42,744 nt of DNA from Acidimicrobiia bacterium. GTDB taxonomy: Bacteria > Actinomycetota > Acidimicrobiia > Acidimicrobiales > Aldehydirespiratoraceae. Made by a program: the position numbers and the translations under genes. This document shows, in pieces, positions 6,639 to 16,801 of the stretch (its first letter is position 1; every line of letters starts with the position of its first letter). The stretch is from positions 1 through 42,744 of the forward strand of contig JAJEEV010000019.1 in the NCBI GenBank assembly GCA_022820805.1, given 5' to 3'. The notes beneath the pieces were generated by a model. The model was not told the origin of the DNA. It did not search any database and worked only from the letters and a program-made list of their open reading frames with translations.

Positions 6639-9600
6639 GACCCGCTCGCGGGGCCGTGGGACCCGTTGTCGCCGTTCTCGTCGATGAGCAGCAGGTCGGT
6701 GTCGATCCCCAGCGCGGCCCGCAGCTGGTCGCTGTCCAGGTCGCCTGCCGAGGACGACTTGGGCAGCACCATGTCGGCGATGCGGCGCTTGCCCGCCACC
6801 ACCTCCTCGACCCGCTCGTCCACCGTGCCGGGGCACACCAGCCGGTGGCAGACCACCGTGTTGCGCTGCCCGATGCGCCAGGCCCGGTCGCGGGCCTGGT
6901 CCTCCACCGCGGGGTTCCACCACCGGTCGTAGAGCACGACGTGGTTGGCCGCGGTCAGGTTCAGCCCGGTGCCGCCCGCCTTCAGCGAGAGCACCAGCGC
7001 CCCCGGCCCCCGGCCCTTCTGGAACGACTGGACCAGCCGGTCGCGGGCACCGCGGGCCAGGCCGCCGTGGTAGCAGCTGATTCCCAGCCCGGTGCGCTCG
7101 CTCAGGTGGGCTGCCAGCCGCTCGCCCCAGGTGGCGAAGTGGGTGAAGATCAGCATCCGCTCGCCCGCGGCGAACACCTGGCCCATGATCTGCTCGAGCC
7201 GGGCCAGCTTGCCCGAGCGTCCATCGAGGGGGCCGTCGTCGTCCTGGTAGTTGACCGGGTGGTTGCAGATCTGCTTGAGCGCGGTGATGGCGGCCAGCAC
7301 CGCTCCCTTGCGCTCGGGCCCGCCCTCGGCCGTGGTCTCGGTGCGGGCCACGAGCTCGTCGAGCACCGCCTGGTAGAGCCCGATCTGCTCGGCCGTCATC
7401 GTGCAGTGGTCGAGTTCGTCGATGCGGTCGGGCAGCTCTGCCGCGATGGCCGGCTCGGCCTTGGTCCTGCGGAACACGAGAAGACCGTTGAGGGCGGCCA
7501 GGGCCCCCTCGCCGGCCGCGGCGGCCTTGGGAGAGGCGGCCGGTTGCGACCCGTTCGACGTTCCGGAGCCGTTGGAGCCTACGGCGTCGGCGGCGTCTGT
7601 TCCGGGCTTCTTGGAGAGCTTCGACATCTCGGCGATGAACCGGTTGCGGGCTCCCAGCAGGCCCGGGTTGCAGAAGTCCATGATGGCCCACAGGTCTCCC
7701 AGGCCGTTCTCGATCGGCGTCCCGGTCAGCGCTACCCGGCACTGGGCGTCGAGCCGGCGCAGCTGTTGGGCCGTCTCGCTGGCCGGGTTCTTGATGGCCT
7801 GGGCCTCGTCGAGCACCACTGTCGACCACTCGACCTTCTCCAGGACGTCCAGGTCCCTCATGGCCGTGCCGTAGGTGGAGACCACCAGGTCGGCCTTCCT
7901 GACCATGGCCGGCACCTGGCCGGCGGGCGTGCGGCCGGGCCCGTGGTGGACCACCACTCGCAGGCCGGGAACGAACCGGCGGGCCTCGCTGGCCCAGTTG
8001 CCCACCACCGCAGGCGGCGCGGCCACCAGGGACGGCCCGTTGCCGCGGGTGAGGTAGATGTGGGCCAGCATCGTCGGGGTCTTGCCCAGTCCCATGTCCA
8101 GCGCGAGGCAGCCGCCGAGGCCGGCCTGCTCCAGGAAGCCCAGCCACAGCAGCGCGTCGGCCTGGTAGGTGCGCAGCGCTCCGTTGAAGCCGTCGGGCCT
8201 GGTGGGGAGCTCGGCACCGATGTTGCGGGCGCTGCGTATCAACTCGGCGGCCCAGCCCTCCCCCGAGACCATCGTCCCGCCGGCCAGCGGCGACCCTTCC
8301 AGTCCCAGGGCGTGGCGCAACATGTCGGCGCCGGTCATGCGGGTCACCTCGGCCCGCTCGGCCAGCGCGGCGGCGGCCTCGTTCAGGTCGGCCCGGTCCA
8401 GCTCCACCCACTGGCCCCGGCTCTTGACCAGGGGCCGGGCCTGGGTGGCCAGGTCCCGGATCTCGGCCGCGGTGAGCTCCACGTCGTCGAACGCGACCGA
8501 CCAGCGCACGTCGGCCAGCTGGCGGGCCCCGACGACGGTCTCCTGGGCCTCGACCGAGGTGAGGCGCAGAGCCGGCGAGGGACGCCGGCGAGACAGTGCC
8601 GGTACCCGCACCTCGTAGCCGACGGCCTGGAGGACGTGGCCCGTTCCCGTCATGAGCTGCCATGCCTCGTCGGCGTCGAGGATCACCTCGCCACGCCGGC
8701 GTCCGCCGAGCCGCACCAGTTCGGGGAAGAGCCTCTCCAGTCGGGTCATCTGGTGCTTGACCGCCTGGCGGCGGGCCCGCGATGCGATCACCAGGGCCCG
8801 CTCGACCGGCTGGAGCTCGCCCGAACTCGCCTCCGACAGGACCGACAGGTGCCAGGCGCCGATGTCGTCGGGTGGGTCGAGCTGCACGATGAGCCGCAGC
8901 CGCGGGTCGTAGGGCTCCGTCACCGGGCGGGCCCACTGGTCCAGGCGGCGGGCCAGGTCGGAGGCGTGCCGGCTCGGCACATCGAAGGGCGTCCCGTCCA
9001 GCCGGGCCAGGGCCGTCTCGGCCACGTCGGCTCTGGTGCGAGGGGCCGGCGGGAGCGCCGGGGCCTCGAGCCGTTCGGCGGCATCGGTGGCGATGGCGTC
9101 GAAGATGTCGGCCAGGGCCGCCTGGGTGAACGCGGCGGCGTCGCGCTGGTTCTCGAAGGCTGCGGCCGCACCGGGCAGCGAGTCGGCCAGCGAGGCGACG
9201 ATGTCGGACTCGACCAGGGCCGGGGTCCAGCGCACCGCGTAGCTGGCGCTGTCGCTCCTGGCCGCCGCGGCCGCCGACGCGCCGTTGCCGCCGTTGGCGT
9301 CATCGTCGGGGCGGTACCGTCGGCGGACCTTCTTCAACTGGGGCACCATGCGTCCCTGGGCGGCGAGCCTCACCGCCAGCGCGGCCACCAGCCCCAGCCA
9401 CGACACGCTCGCGCCGATCCCGTCCTCCTCGGCCGCTCCGCCCAGGGCCACGAGCCAGCCGAGACAGCTCTCGATCGGCGCCGAGACCGCTTCGGCCCGG
9501 GTCCCGCCGCCCAGCTTCACCGCACGGTGCTCGCTCCACTCGACGGTCCCGGCACCCGCGCCGCGGAGCCGCTTAAGGACGTCCGGCGCGGCCTCGGGCG

Positions 9601-10012
9601 ACCGGCCCGCCCCGGCGGCCCAGGCGATCACCCGCCCCGGCACCCAGGACAGCTGCAGCTCGACGATTCCCGCGGCCCGGGCGTCCGCCGACGACCCGTT
9701 GTCGAGGGGGGCCAGCGGCGGGCCGGCGAGCTTCGTGAGCACGGCGTCGACAGCGCGGTAGTCGTCCTCGAGGTCGGCCATTATCAGGGCGCGCTGATGT
9801 CCCCTCACCGTGGCCCTGACGGCGTCGATGGATTCCGCGACGTCGTCGAGCAGTCGGTATAGGGCTCGAACCCACAGCCTGGTGTTGGCCTCGAGAAGCG
9901 CCATGTCCGCGTCGCTGGCCAGGCCATCGACATGGCGGCGCACAGCCTCGGCGAAGTCCGCGGACAACGCCAAGCGTGGGTCCAAGGTGGCGGTAGCAGT
10001 CGTCGTCACCAT
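6635..10012 (-). CDS. SNF2-family DNA-dependent ATPase / helicase-like protein
   Basis: A 1125-aa SNF2/RapA-type superfamily 2 ATPase. The C-terminal half has all core motifs in order: Walker A LDMGLGKT near residue 640, Walker B DEAQ near 731, LTGTPIENGLGDLW near 770, and the second RecA lobe ending in DRAWRIGQ near 1045. An Ala/Ser/Gly-rich linker (about 805-830) interrupts the lobes. The N-terminal ~550 residues resemble the long N-terminal region of bacterial SNF2 proteins (SNF2_N-associated) and lack a SWIM zinc finger as far as I can see. Bacterial members remodel protein-DNA or RNA polymerase complexes; the exact role of this subgroup is not established. The ATG is at 10012. Its stop overlaps the following small gene. 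Confidence 0.92.
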   Translation of the reverse strand: MVTTTATATLDPRLALSADFAEAVRRHVDGLASDADMALLEANTRLWVRALYRLLDDVAESIDAVRATVRGHQRALIMADLEDDYRAVDAVLTKLAGPPLAPLDNGSSADARAAGIVELQLSWVPGRVIAWAAGAGRSPEAAPDVLKRLRGAGAGTVEWSEHRAVKLGGGTRAEAVSAPIESCLGWLVALGGAAEEDGIGASVSWLGLVAALAVRLAAQGRMVPQLKKVRRRYRPDDDANGGNGASAAAAARSDSASYAVRWTPALVESDIVASLADSLPGAAAAFENQRDAAAFTQAALADIFDAIATDAAERLEAPALPPAPRTRADVAETALARLDGTPFDVPSRHASDLARRLDQWARPVTEPYDPRLRLIVQLDPPDDIGAWHLSVLSEASSGELQPVERALVIASRARRQAVKHQMTRLERLFPELVRLGGRRRGEVILDADEAWQLMTGTGHVLQAVGYEVRVPALSRRRPSPALRLTSVEAQETVVGARQLADVRWSVAFDDVELTAAEIRDLATQARPLVKSRGQWVELDRADLNEAAAALAERAEVTRMTGADMLRHALGLEGSPLAGGTMVSGEGWAAELIRSARNIGAELPTRPDGFNGALRTYQADALLWLGFLEQAGLGGCLALDMGLGKTPTMLAHIYLTRGNGPSLVAAPPAVVGNWASEARRFVPGLRVVVHHGPGRTPAGQVPAMVRKADLVVSTYGTAMRDLDVLEKVEWSTVVLDEAQAIKNPASETAQQLRRLDAQCRVALTGTPIENGLGDLWAIMDFCNPGLLGARNRFIAEMSKLSKKPGTDAADAVGSNGSGTSNGSQPAASPKAAAAGEGALAALNGLLVFRRTKAEPAIAAELPDRIDELDHCTMTAEQIGLYQAVLDELVARTETTAEGGPERKGAVLAAITALKQICNHPVNYQDDDGPLDGRSGKLARLEQIMGQVFAAGERMLIFTHFATWGERLAAHLSERTGLGISCYHGGLARGARDRLVQSFQKGRGPGALVLSLKAGGTGLNLTAANHVVLYDRWWNPAVEDQARDRAWRIGQRNTVVCHRLVCPGTVDERVEEVVAGKRRIADMVLPKSSSAGDLDSDQLRAALGIDTDLLLIDENGDNGSHGPASGS

Positions 10013-10018
10013 TGGGTC

Positions 10019-10053
10019 GGGAGTGAGCCTAACAGCGTCGAACGCTCGCTCCC
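10019..10053 (-). other. Stem-loop between oxidoreductase and SNF2 genes
   Basis: GGGAGTGAGC (10019-10028) and GCTCGCTCCC (10044-10053) form a 10-base stem with one mismatch and a 15-base loop. It lies in the 57-base gap, 6 bases before the SNF2 start codon. There is no T-tract. It might act as a weak terminator for the oxidoreductase transcript or limit translation of the SNF2 gene. Confidence 0.35.
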
Positions 10054-10069
10054 ACGTGTGCAGGGATCG

Positions 10070-13000
10070 TCAGGCCCGCGTCAGTTCGGATCGGATTCTG
10101 TTGATGCTGTCCATCTTGATCTGCTCGTAGCCGCGCACCTCCTCGGCCAGCGCGGCTCGGTGCAGCGCGGCGGGATAGCGGTCGGGGCTAAGCCGGGCCA
10201 GATCAGACTCGACTGCGGCCCGGTACTCGGCGGGCAGCGACCGCTCGGTCCGCCGCACAGCCGAGTATCCGAAGACATCGAAGGGCGTGCCCCGCACGCG
10301 GCGCATGGAGGCCAGCAGCCGGATGGCTGGGGTCCACGACACCGGCACCGCGATCTTCGACTTCATTCCGAGCGCCCGCAGTATCGGCGGGTGCAGCTTC
10401 CACGCTCGCCGGGCGCCCGTGGCTGCGGCCGCCTCCCGGGCCTCGGCGGTGGCCACCGGATCGAGCATCAGCCTTGCCACCTCGTACTCGTCCTTGTAGG
10501 CGAGCAGCTTGAAGTAGCCCCGGGCGGCCGCCGCCGTCAGCCGGCCCGAGCCGTCGCCCCGCTCGGCGTCTGCCGCCGCCACCGACTCCACGAAGTCGAG
10601 GCACTGGTGGGCCAGCCGCCGCGACTGGTAGGCGCACAGTTCCCTGAACATCAGCTCCAGGTCGAGGGGGGTGTCGTAGCCGTCCGCGGCCGGCCGGACG
10701 GTGCCGGAGGAAGCTGCCGCATCGACCGCCCGGGCCACGGTCCGCACTCGCTCGGCCGCAGCGGCGTCGAGTTCGGGCGGCCGCCGGGCGGCCTCACGAC
10801 CGGCCGCCACCGCTGACGTGACCGCGGCGGGTCGATCCACCATCGCCCGGCCCCACCGGAAGGCCTCGATGTTGCTTTGCACGGCCACGCCGTTGAGCTC
10901 GATCGCCTGCTCGACCGACCGGGGCGACAGCGGTAGCGCCCCGGCCTGCACGGCCATGCCCACCACGAACACGTTGGCCGTCACCGAGTTGCCTAACAGG
11001 GCCTCGGTGATCTGCTGCGCGTCGGCCCAGTGACGGCAGTCGGCCCGGGTGGCCGTCGCGATCACCGCCTCGAGCTCCTCGGCATCGGGCATCGTGCGCT
11101 CCGGATGGGCCACCATCGCCCCCGTCGGGGTCTGCGAGGTGGAGCCCACCACCACGGTGCGTCGCGGGTCGGCCCGGCTCAGACCGGCCGGCGATGCCGC
11201 GCCCAGTTGGTCGAAGGCCAGCAGGACGTCGGCCTGGCCCTCGCCGAGCCGGTTGCTGGACGCCTCGGCGGCCCGGCACAGGCGAAGGTCACTCACCACC
11301 GGCCCGGCCTTCTGCGACAGGCCGATCTGGTCGAGTCCCGTCGCCTCGTAGCCGTCGAACATCGCGGCCGTTCCGATCACCTGGCACACCGTCACCACCC
11401 CGGTGCCGCCGATGCCGACGATGCGCACCGACAGGTCGTCGGCCGCGACCGCGGGCACCGGGTCCGGAAGGTCGTCGGGCGGGGCCGGCGGCCCGGCCGT
11501 CCCCGGTCGCCCCCGGCCGGATACCAGGCCGGTCATCCGGTGCAGCCAGGATCGCAGCCGGCCGGGCCGGGTCACGGTCATGAACGACGGGCAGTCGCCC
11601 TCGAGGCAGGAGAAGTCCAGGTTGCAGGTCGTCTGGTCGATGCGGGTCTTGCGGCCGAAGGGCGTCTCGGTGGGCTGCACCGACAGGCAGTTGCTGATGG
11701 AGGCGCAGTCGCCGCAGCCCTCGCAGATCCTCTCGTTGATGAATACCCGCTGGCGGGGAACCGCCACCGTGCCCCGCTTGCGCCCCCTGCGGGTCTCGGC
11801 CGCGCACTGCTGGTCGTGGATCAGCACGGTCACGCCCGGAATGGTGGCCAGCAGCTCCTGAGCATCCATCAGCTTGCTGCGGGGCCATACCTCCACCTCC
11901 TCGGGCAACTCGGCACCCCGGTAGCGGGCGACGTCGTCGGTGGTTATCAGGACCCGGGCCACGCCCTGGGCCAGAAGCACCCGGGTCACCGCGTCCACGC
12001 CGATCAGGCCCTGGGGGTCCTGGCCCCCGGTCATGGCCACCGTCTGGTTCCAGAGCAGCTTGTAGGTGACGTCGACGCCGGCTGCGATCGCTCCCTGGAT
12101 GGCGAGCTGGCCGCTGTGGAAGAAGGTGCCGTCGCCGATGTTCTGGAAGATCCGCGGCGTCTCGACGAACGGCGACATGCCGATCCACTGGGCGCCCTCC
12201 TGGCCCATGCAGGTCAGCCCGACGATGTCTCCGAAGTCCTCGCCGTCCATCAGCAGGGTCATCGTGTGGCAGCCGATTCCAGCTCCCACCGCGGCGCCCT
12301 CGGGGACACGGGTCGAGCGGTTGTGGGGGCAGCCTGAGCAGAAGTAGGGGGTCCTGGCCACGTCGGAGTTGAGCGCGATCAGCTCCCTCGGAGGATTCTC
12401 GGGGAGCAGCCGCTCGCCGATGCGCTGGCCCAGGCGGCGCCGCAGCGGGGCTATCAGGTCGTCCGCAGCCAGGCCTCCGTGGCCCTGCAGCAGCATGGCG
12501 TCGTGCTCGTCGTACTTGCCGATCACCCTGGGGCGGCGGGCCTCGTGGTAGAGGGCGTCCTTCATGAGCGACTCGATGTTGGGCTGCTTCTCCTCCACCA
12601 CGAAGACCTCGTCGAGGCCGCGGGCGAAGTGGCGGGCCCTCTCGGGGCTGAACGGGATCGGCATGTGCATGCACATCAGGCGGATGCCCGCGGCCGCGAT
12701 CTCGGTGTCGGTGGCGAGCCCCAGGCGGCGCAGCGCCTCCCGCAGCTCCCGGTACGTGATCCCCGAGGCGACGATGCCTATCCAGGCGTCGGCGGGATTC
12801 ACGACGGCATGGTTGAGGCGGTTGAGGGCCGCGTACTCGATGGCCAGCGGATGGCGCACCTCGTAGATCTCCCGCTCGGTGTCGACCGTCTCGGGGGTGA
12901 GCAGCCTGCCGTCGGGCGTGTGGACGTAGGGCTCGCCGTCGATGGTCGGGATGATCGCGTCGACCCTTCGAGGATCCAGGTGGACGGTGCCGGACCCGTC

Positions 13001-13621
13001 GGCCACGTCGGCCACGATCTTCAGGCTGGTCCACAGTCCGGTGGCCCGCGACAGGTAGACCGCGTGGCGGCCCAGGTCCAGCGCCTCCCTCGGCGTGCCC
13101 GGGTACAGCACCGGTATCTGCTTGTCGGCCAGAGTGCCGGCCGACGACGACGGGATGGTCGAGCTCTTCGCCGCGGGGTCGTCGCCGGCGATCACCACCG
13201 CCCCGCCGCGGGGGTCCGATCCGGCGAACACGGCGTGGCGGAGGGCGTCGCCGGCCCGGTCCACGCCGGGTCCCTTGGCGTAGAAGATGCCCAGGACGCC
13301 GTCGTAGCGCGAGTCGGGGCGCAGCGTCGCGAGCTGCGTACCCATCACCGCGGTGACGGCCTGCTCCTCGTTGACGGCCGGCACCAGCACGACGGGAAGG
13401 TCCGGGGCCTGCTCGATGGCCCGGCCCACGTCGCCGTCGTAGCCGCCCACGGGCGAGCCCGGGTACCCGCTGATGAAGGCCGCAGTGTGCAGTCCCGCCA
13501 GCCGGTCGGCCCGGAGCTGCTCGATCGGCAGCCGGGCCAGGGCCTGGAGCCCGGTCATGAAGACCGTGCCGGAGTCGTCGGTGTAGCGGGAGGACAGGCG
13601 ATACGTGTCGGCGACTGTCAA
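10070..13621 (-). CDS. Indolepyruvate:ferredoxin oxidoreductase family protein (fused subunits)
   Basis: A 1183-aa fusion of the subunits of a 2-oxoacid:ferredoxin oxidoreductase. In order: an N-terminal thiamine pyrophosphate pyrimidine domain with ISGYPGSPVGGYD near 50-62, a TPP-binding domain with CSGCPHN near 433 and GDGTFFHSG near 494, a ferredoxin-like region with CEGCGDC near 627-633 and further Cys residues, and a gamma-type domain starting GIGGTGVV near 734. Known relatives convert aryl- or branched-chain 2-oxoacids plus CoA to acyl-CoA, CO2 and reduced ferredoxin, usually in amino-acid breakdown. The start is a TTG at 13621 with GGAGG 7 bases upstream. It stands alone after the his operon and a repeat element. 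The substrate cannot be read from sequence. Confidence 0.92.
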   Translation of the reverse strand: MTVADTYRLSSRYTDDSGTVFMTGLQALARLPIEQLRADRLAGLHTAAFISGYPGSPVGGYDGDVGRAIEQAPDLPVVLVPAVNEEQAVTAVMGTQLATLRPDSRYDGVLGIFYAKGPGVDRAGDALRHAVFAGSDPRGGAVVIAGDDPAAKSSTIPSSSAGTLADKQIPVLYPGTPREALDLGRHAVYLSRATGLWTSLKIVADVADGSGTVHLDPRRVDAIIPTIDGEPYVHTPDGRLLTPETVDTEREIYEVRHPLAIEYAALNRLNHAVVNPADAWIGIVASGITYRELREALRRLGLATDTEIAAAGIRLMCMHMPIPFSPERARHFARGLDEVFVVEEKQPNIESLMKDALYHEARRPRVIGKYDEHDAMLLQGHGGLAADDLIAPLRRRLGQRIGERLLPENPPRELIALNSDVARTPYFCSGCPHNRSTRVPEGAAVGAGIGCHTMTLLMDGEDFGDIVGLTCMGQEGAQWIGMSPFVETPRIFQNIGDGTFFHSGQLAIQGAIAAGVDVTYKLLWNQTVAMTGGQDPQGLIGVDAVTRVLLAQGVARVLITTDDVARYRGAELPEEVEVWPRSKLMDAQELLATIPGVTVLIHDQQCAAETRRGRKRGTVAVPRQRVFINERICEGCGDCASISNCLSVQPTETPFGRKTRIDQTTCNLDFSCLEGDCPSFMTVTRPGRLRSWLHRMTGLVSGRGRPGTAGPPAPPDDLPDPVPAVAADDLSVRIVGIGGTGVVTVCQVIGTAAMFDGYEATGLDQIGLSQKAGPVVSDLRLCRAAEASSNRLGEGQADVLLAFDQLGAASPAGLSRADPRRTVVVGSTSQTPTGAMVAHPERTMPDAEELEAVIATATRADCRHWADAQQITEALLGNSVTANVFVVGMAVQAGALPLSPRSVEQAIELNGVAVQSNIEAFRWGRAMVDRPAAVTSAVAAGREAARRPPELDAAAAERVRTVARAVDAAASSGTVRPAADGYDTPLDLELMFRELCAYQSRRLAHQCLDFVESVAAADAERGDGSGRLTAAAARGYFKLLAYKDEYEVARLMLDPVATAEAREAAAATGARRAWKLHPPILRALGMKSKIAVPVSWTPAIRLLASMRRVRGTPFDVFGYSAVRRTERSLPAEYRAAVESDLARLSPDRYPAALHRAALAEEVRGYEQIKMDSINRIRSELTRA

Positions 13622-13751
13622 GAGCGACCTCCGGGCGTCAGCGGTCGGGGCGATGGCGCTTTGGGGACACTAGTGCGGTTGGTGCTGCTAGGGAAGATGC
13701 GTCTTGTCCACGGCCACGGCTCGCGGTGGGCGGAGTGACCATCTGGGGGGT

Positions 13752-13877
13752 CCGGCCGGCGGGTCCTGTCGTCGGGCTCCGTCCGGCCGACGGGGCTTCG
13801 CCCCATTGTCGGCCGCTCGGACCCGCCGCCACCCGCCGGCCTGGTGGGTCGCGCCGCCCGCCGCCACCCGCCGGCCC
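13752..13877 (-). repeat. Structured dispersed repeat, family 1, copy 1
   Basis: An imperfect, nested inverted repeat of about 93 bases (13752-13844). The outer arms GGCCGGCGGGT and ACCCGCCGGCC pair perfectly. The inner hairpin contains GGGGC-TTC-GCCCC and is flanked by CCGAC and GTCGG. A 20-base unit (CCCGCCGCCACCCGCCGGCC) at 13822 is repeated at 13857. A second copy lies at 40906-41050. The 294-base gap between hisF and the oxidoreductase holds this element and no gene. It lies 3' of hisF and in the same orientation relative to hisF as copy 2 has relative to bpa. It may act as a terminator or 3'-end hairpin, or be a REP-like mobile element. Confidence 0.8.
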
Positions 13878-13915
13878 ACCGCTGCCCGCTGGGGGCCCCA
13901 TCTGGTGTTGCTTGT

Positions 13916-14683
<768 letters not shown>

Positions 14684-14684
14684 C

Positions 14685-15437
14685 TCAGGCGCCCTCGCCG
14701 GCTCCGGACAGCGCGGCGACCGCCTCGGCCACCGTGAAGCGACGCTCGTAGAGGGCGGTGCCCACGATCGCCCCGCCGAGACGGCGACCGTCGCGGCCCT
14801 CGATCCTGGCCAGCGCACGCAGGTCCTCGACTCGTCCCACCCCGCCCGACGCGATCACGTCGACGTCGGTGGCGTCGAGCACCTCGGCAAGGCCCCGCAG
14901 GTCAGGTCCGTCCAGCGTCCCGTCGCGGCTGATGTCGGTGACCACGAATGCGTCCACGCCGTCGGCGGCGAAGCTGCGGGCCACATCCAGCACCGACCGC
15001 CCCGAGCCCTGCAGCCAACCGTCGGTGGCGACCTCGCCGCCCCGGGCGTCGAGGCCGACCGCGACGCGTCGCGAGCCGGCCAGTTGCCTCACCAGGGCAG
15101 GCTCGCGCAGCGCGGCCGTGCCCAGCACGACCCGCTCCACGCCGGCCGCGAACCATGCATCGGCGGTCTCGGTGCTGCGAACGCCTCCCCCGGCCTGCAC
15201 CGGCACCGAGACGGCACTGGCGATGGCCGCCACCACCGCTGCGTTGTCGGGCCGGCCCGAGCGGGCCCCGTCGAGGTCGACGACATGGATCCATCCGGCG
15301 CCCTGATCCGCCATCTGCACCGCCCGAGCCACCGGATCGTCGTCGTAGACGGTCTCCGCTCCGTAGTCGCCCTGGTGCAGGCGCACGCAGCGGCCGCCGC
15401 GGACATCCACCGCGCAGTAGAGGTCCATGACGCTCAT
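14685..15437 (-). CDS. hisA: Phosphoribosylformimino-AICAR-phosphate isomerase HisA / PriA
   Basis: 250 aa, a (beta-alpha)8 barrel isomerase with catalytic Asp11 (CAVDVRGG) and the second Asp near residue 172 (SRDGTLDG). It converts ProFAR to PRFAR, the substrate of HisHF. In many Actinobacteria this gene is PriA, which also performs the TrpF step of tryptophan synthesis; sequence reading alone cannot decide, and no trpF is in the window. ATG at 15437 overlaps the hisH stop by four bases (ATGA); MDLYC at 15428 is a possible inner start. It sits between hisH and hisF in the usual order. Confidence 0.96.
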   Translation of the reverse strand: MSVMDLYCAVDVRGGRCVRLHQGDYGAETVYDDDPVARAVQMADQGAGWIHVVDLDGARSGRPDNAAVVAAIASAVSVPVQAGGGVRSTETADAWFAAGVERVVLGTAALREPALVRQLAGSRRVAVGLDARGGEVATDGWLQGSGRSVLDVARSFAADGVDAFVVTDISRDGTLDGPDLRGLAEVLDATDVDVIASGGVGRVEDLRALARIEGRDGRRLGGAIVGTALYERRFTVAEAVAALSGAGEGA

Positions 15438-16072
15438 CGCGTCTCGCGGCCGGCCGCTGCGGCCGCCACGAAGTTGGCCAGGATGCGAAGGCCCACCCTC
15501 GATGACTTCTCGGGATGGAACTGGGCGGTCCACACGTTGTCGCGGGCCACCGCGGCCACCACCGGCCCGCCGTATTCGCAGGTGGCCACCACGTCGGTCC
15601 CGTCGCCGATCTCCGGGGCCAGCGAGTGCACGAAGTACGCCCACACCGGGTCGTCCAGCCCGGCCAGCATCGGGTGGTCGGTGCGGCGCTCCAGGACGTT
15701 CCACTGCATCTGGGGCCGCTTGACCGGACCGGGAATCCATCGCACGTGGCGGTCGAAAACGCCCAACCCTGGGGTGCCCGGAGCCTCGTCGGAGCCGGCG
15801 AAGAGCACCTGCATGCCCACACAGATCCCCATGAAGGGGCGTCCCGAGTCCGCCGCCTGGCGGGCCGCGTCGTCAAGGCCGGTGCGGGCCAGCGCGGCCA
15901 TGCACGGCGCGAAGGCGCCCACCCCCGGCAGCACCACCCCGTCGGCGTCGTCGATCAGGACCCGGTCCGCGGTCAGGCGGGCGTCGGCTCCCGCATGCTC
16001 GAATCCCTTCTGAGCCGAGTGCAGGTTGCCGATGCCGTAGTCGAGGATGGCGATGAGCGGTCGCTCCGTCAT
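15434..16072 (-). CDS. hisH: Imidazole glycerol phosphate synthase glutamine amidotransferase subunit HisH
   Basis: 212 aa, a class I glutamine amidotransferase. The oxyanion segment is PGVGAF, the nucleophile Cys is in GICVGMQ near residue 84, and the His-Glu pair is in QFHPEKSS near 188-190. It releases ammonia from glutamine and passes it through the HisF barrel. The N-terminus (IAILDYGIGNLHSAQKGFEH) is typical. It starts at ATG 16072, 64 bases after hisB, and overlaps hisA by four bases. Confidence 0.97.
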   Translation of the reverse strand: MTERPLIAILDYGIGNLHSAQKGFEHAGADARLTADRVLIDDADGVVLPGVGAFAPCMAALARTGLDDAARQAADSGRPFMGICVGMQVLFAGSDEAPGTPGLGVFDRHVRWIPGPVKRPQMQWNVLERRTDHPMLAGLDDPVWAYFVHSLAPEIGDGTDVVATCEYGGPVVAAVARDNVWTAQFHPEKSSRVGLRILANFVAAAAAGRETR

Positions 16073-16136
16073 AACCCGATCCGTCTGGCTGCTGTCGGTG
16101 TTGAGCGTTGGGGTATGGCGAGGAGAGCCCCGTCCG

Positions 16137-16727
16137 TCACAGCGTGCCCTTGGTGGAGGGCAGGGACGAGCCCTCCACGCGGACCGCGTCGCGGATGGCC
16201 CGGGCGACGCCCTTGAACGAGGCCTCCACGATGTGGTGAGTGTTGCGGCCCCGCCGCATCACGATGTGAAGCGTGATGGCGGCCGCGGTGGCGAATGCCC
16301 GCCAGAACTCCTCGGCCAGCTGCGGATCGAAGGGCGGATCCCCGAGGATCTTCTCTCCGGGGAAGTCCACGTCGTAGTGCAGGAAGGGCCGGCCCGACAG
16401 GTCGAGCACGACCTCCACCGCGGCCTCGTCGAGCGGCACTGTGATGCTGGCGAATCGGCGCACGCCGGCCTTGTCACCCAGAGCCTCCCGGAAGGCCTCT
16501 CCCAGCACGATGCCGGTGTCCTCGACGGTGTGGTGAGCATCCACCTCGAGGTCGCCCCGGGCCTGCACCGACAGCCCCAGGCCGCCGTGGCGAGCCAGCT
16601 GATCGAGCATGTGATCGAAGAATGGCAGGCCGGTGGTGACCTGGGACACGCCCCCGCCGTCGAGGTCGAGGTCGATCTCGATGCGGGTCTCCTTGGTGGA
16701 GCGGGACCGGGTGGACGTGCGGCTCAT
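16137..16727 (-). CDS. hisB: Imidazoleglycerol-phosphate dehydratase HisB
   Basis: 196 aa, the monofunctional dehydratase form without the phosphatase domain found in enterobacteria. The two manganese-binding signatures are visible: HHTVEDTG near residues 64-71 and NTHHIVEASFK near 160-170. It removes water from imidazole glycerol phosphate to give imidazole acetol phosphate, the substrate of HisC. It follows hisC after 74 bases and precedes hisH by 64 bases. The ATG at 16727 lacks a clear ribosome binding site. Confidence 0.97.
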   Translation of the reverse strand: MSRTSTRSRSTKETRIEIDLDLDGGGVSQVTTGLPFFDHMLDQLARHGGLGLSVQARGDLEVDAHHTVEDTGIVLGEAFREALGDKAGVRRFASITVPLDEAAVEVVLDLSGRPFLHYDVDFPGEKILGDPPFDPQLAEEFWRAFATAAAITLHIVMRRGRNTHHIVEASFKGVARAIRDAVRVEGSSLPSTKGTL

Positions 16728-16801
16728 GTCTTTGAGGGTACGCGTTTCTCGGAGCTAAGAGGCCGAGCGGGTAAACGGGGCGACTGCTGCTGATGGGCCT
16801 G

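Noticed and set aside
6656..9862. A 1068-codon plus-strand open frame
   Set aside because: It mirrors the SNF2 gene. No domain or motif is visible and composition is that of an antisense frame.
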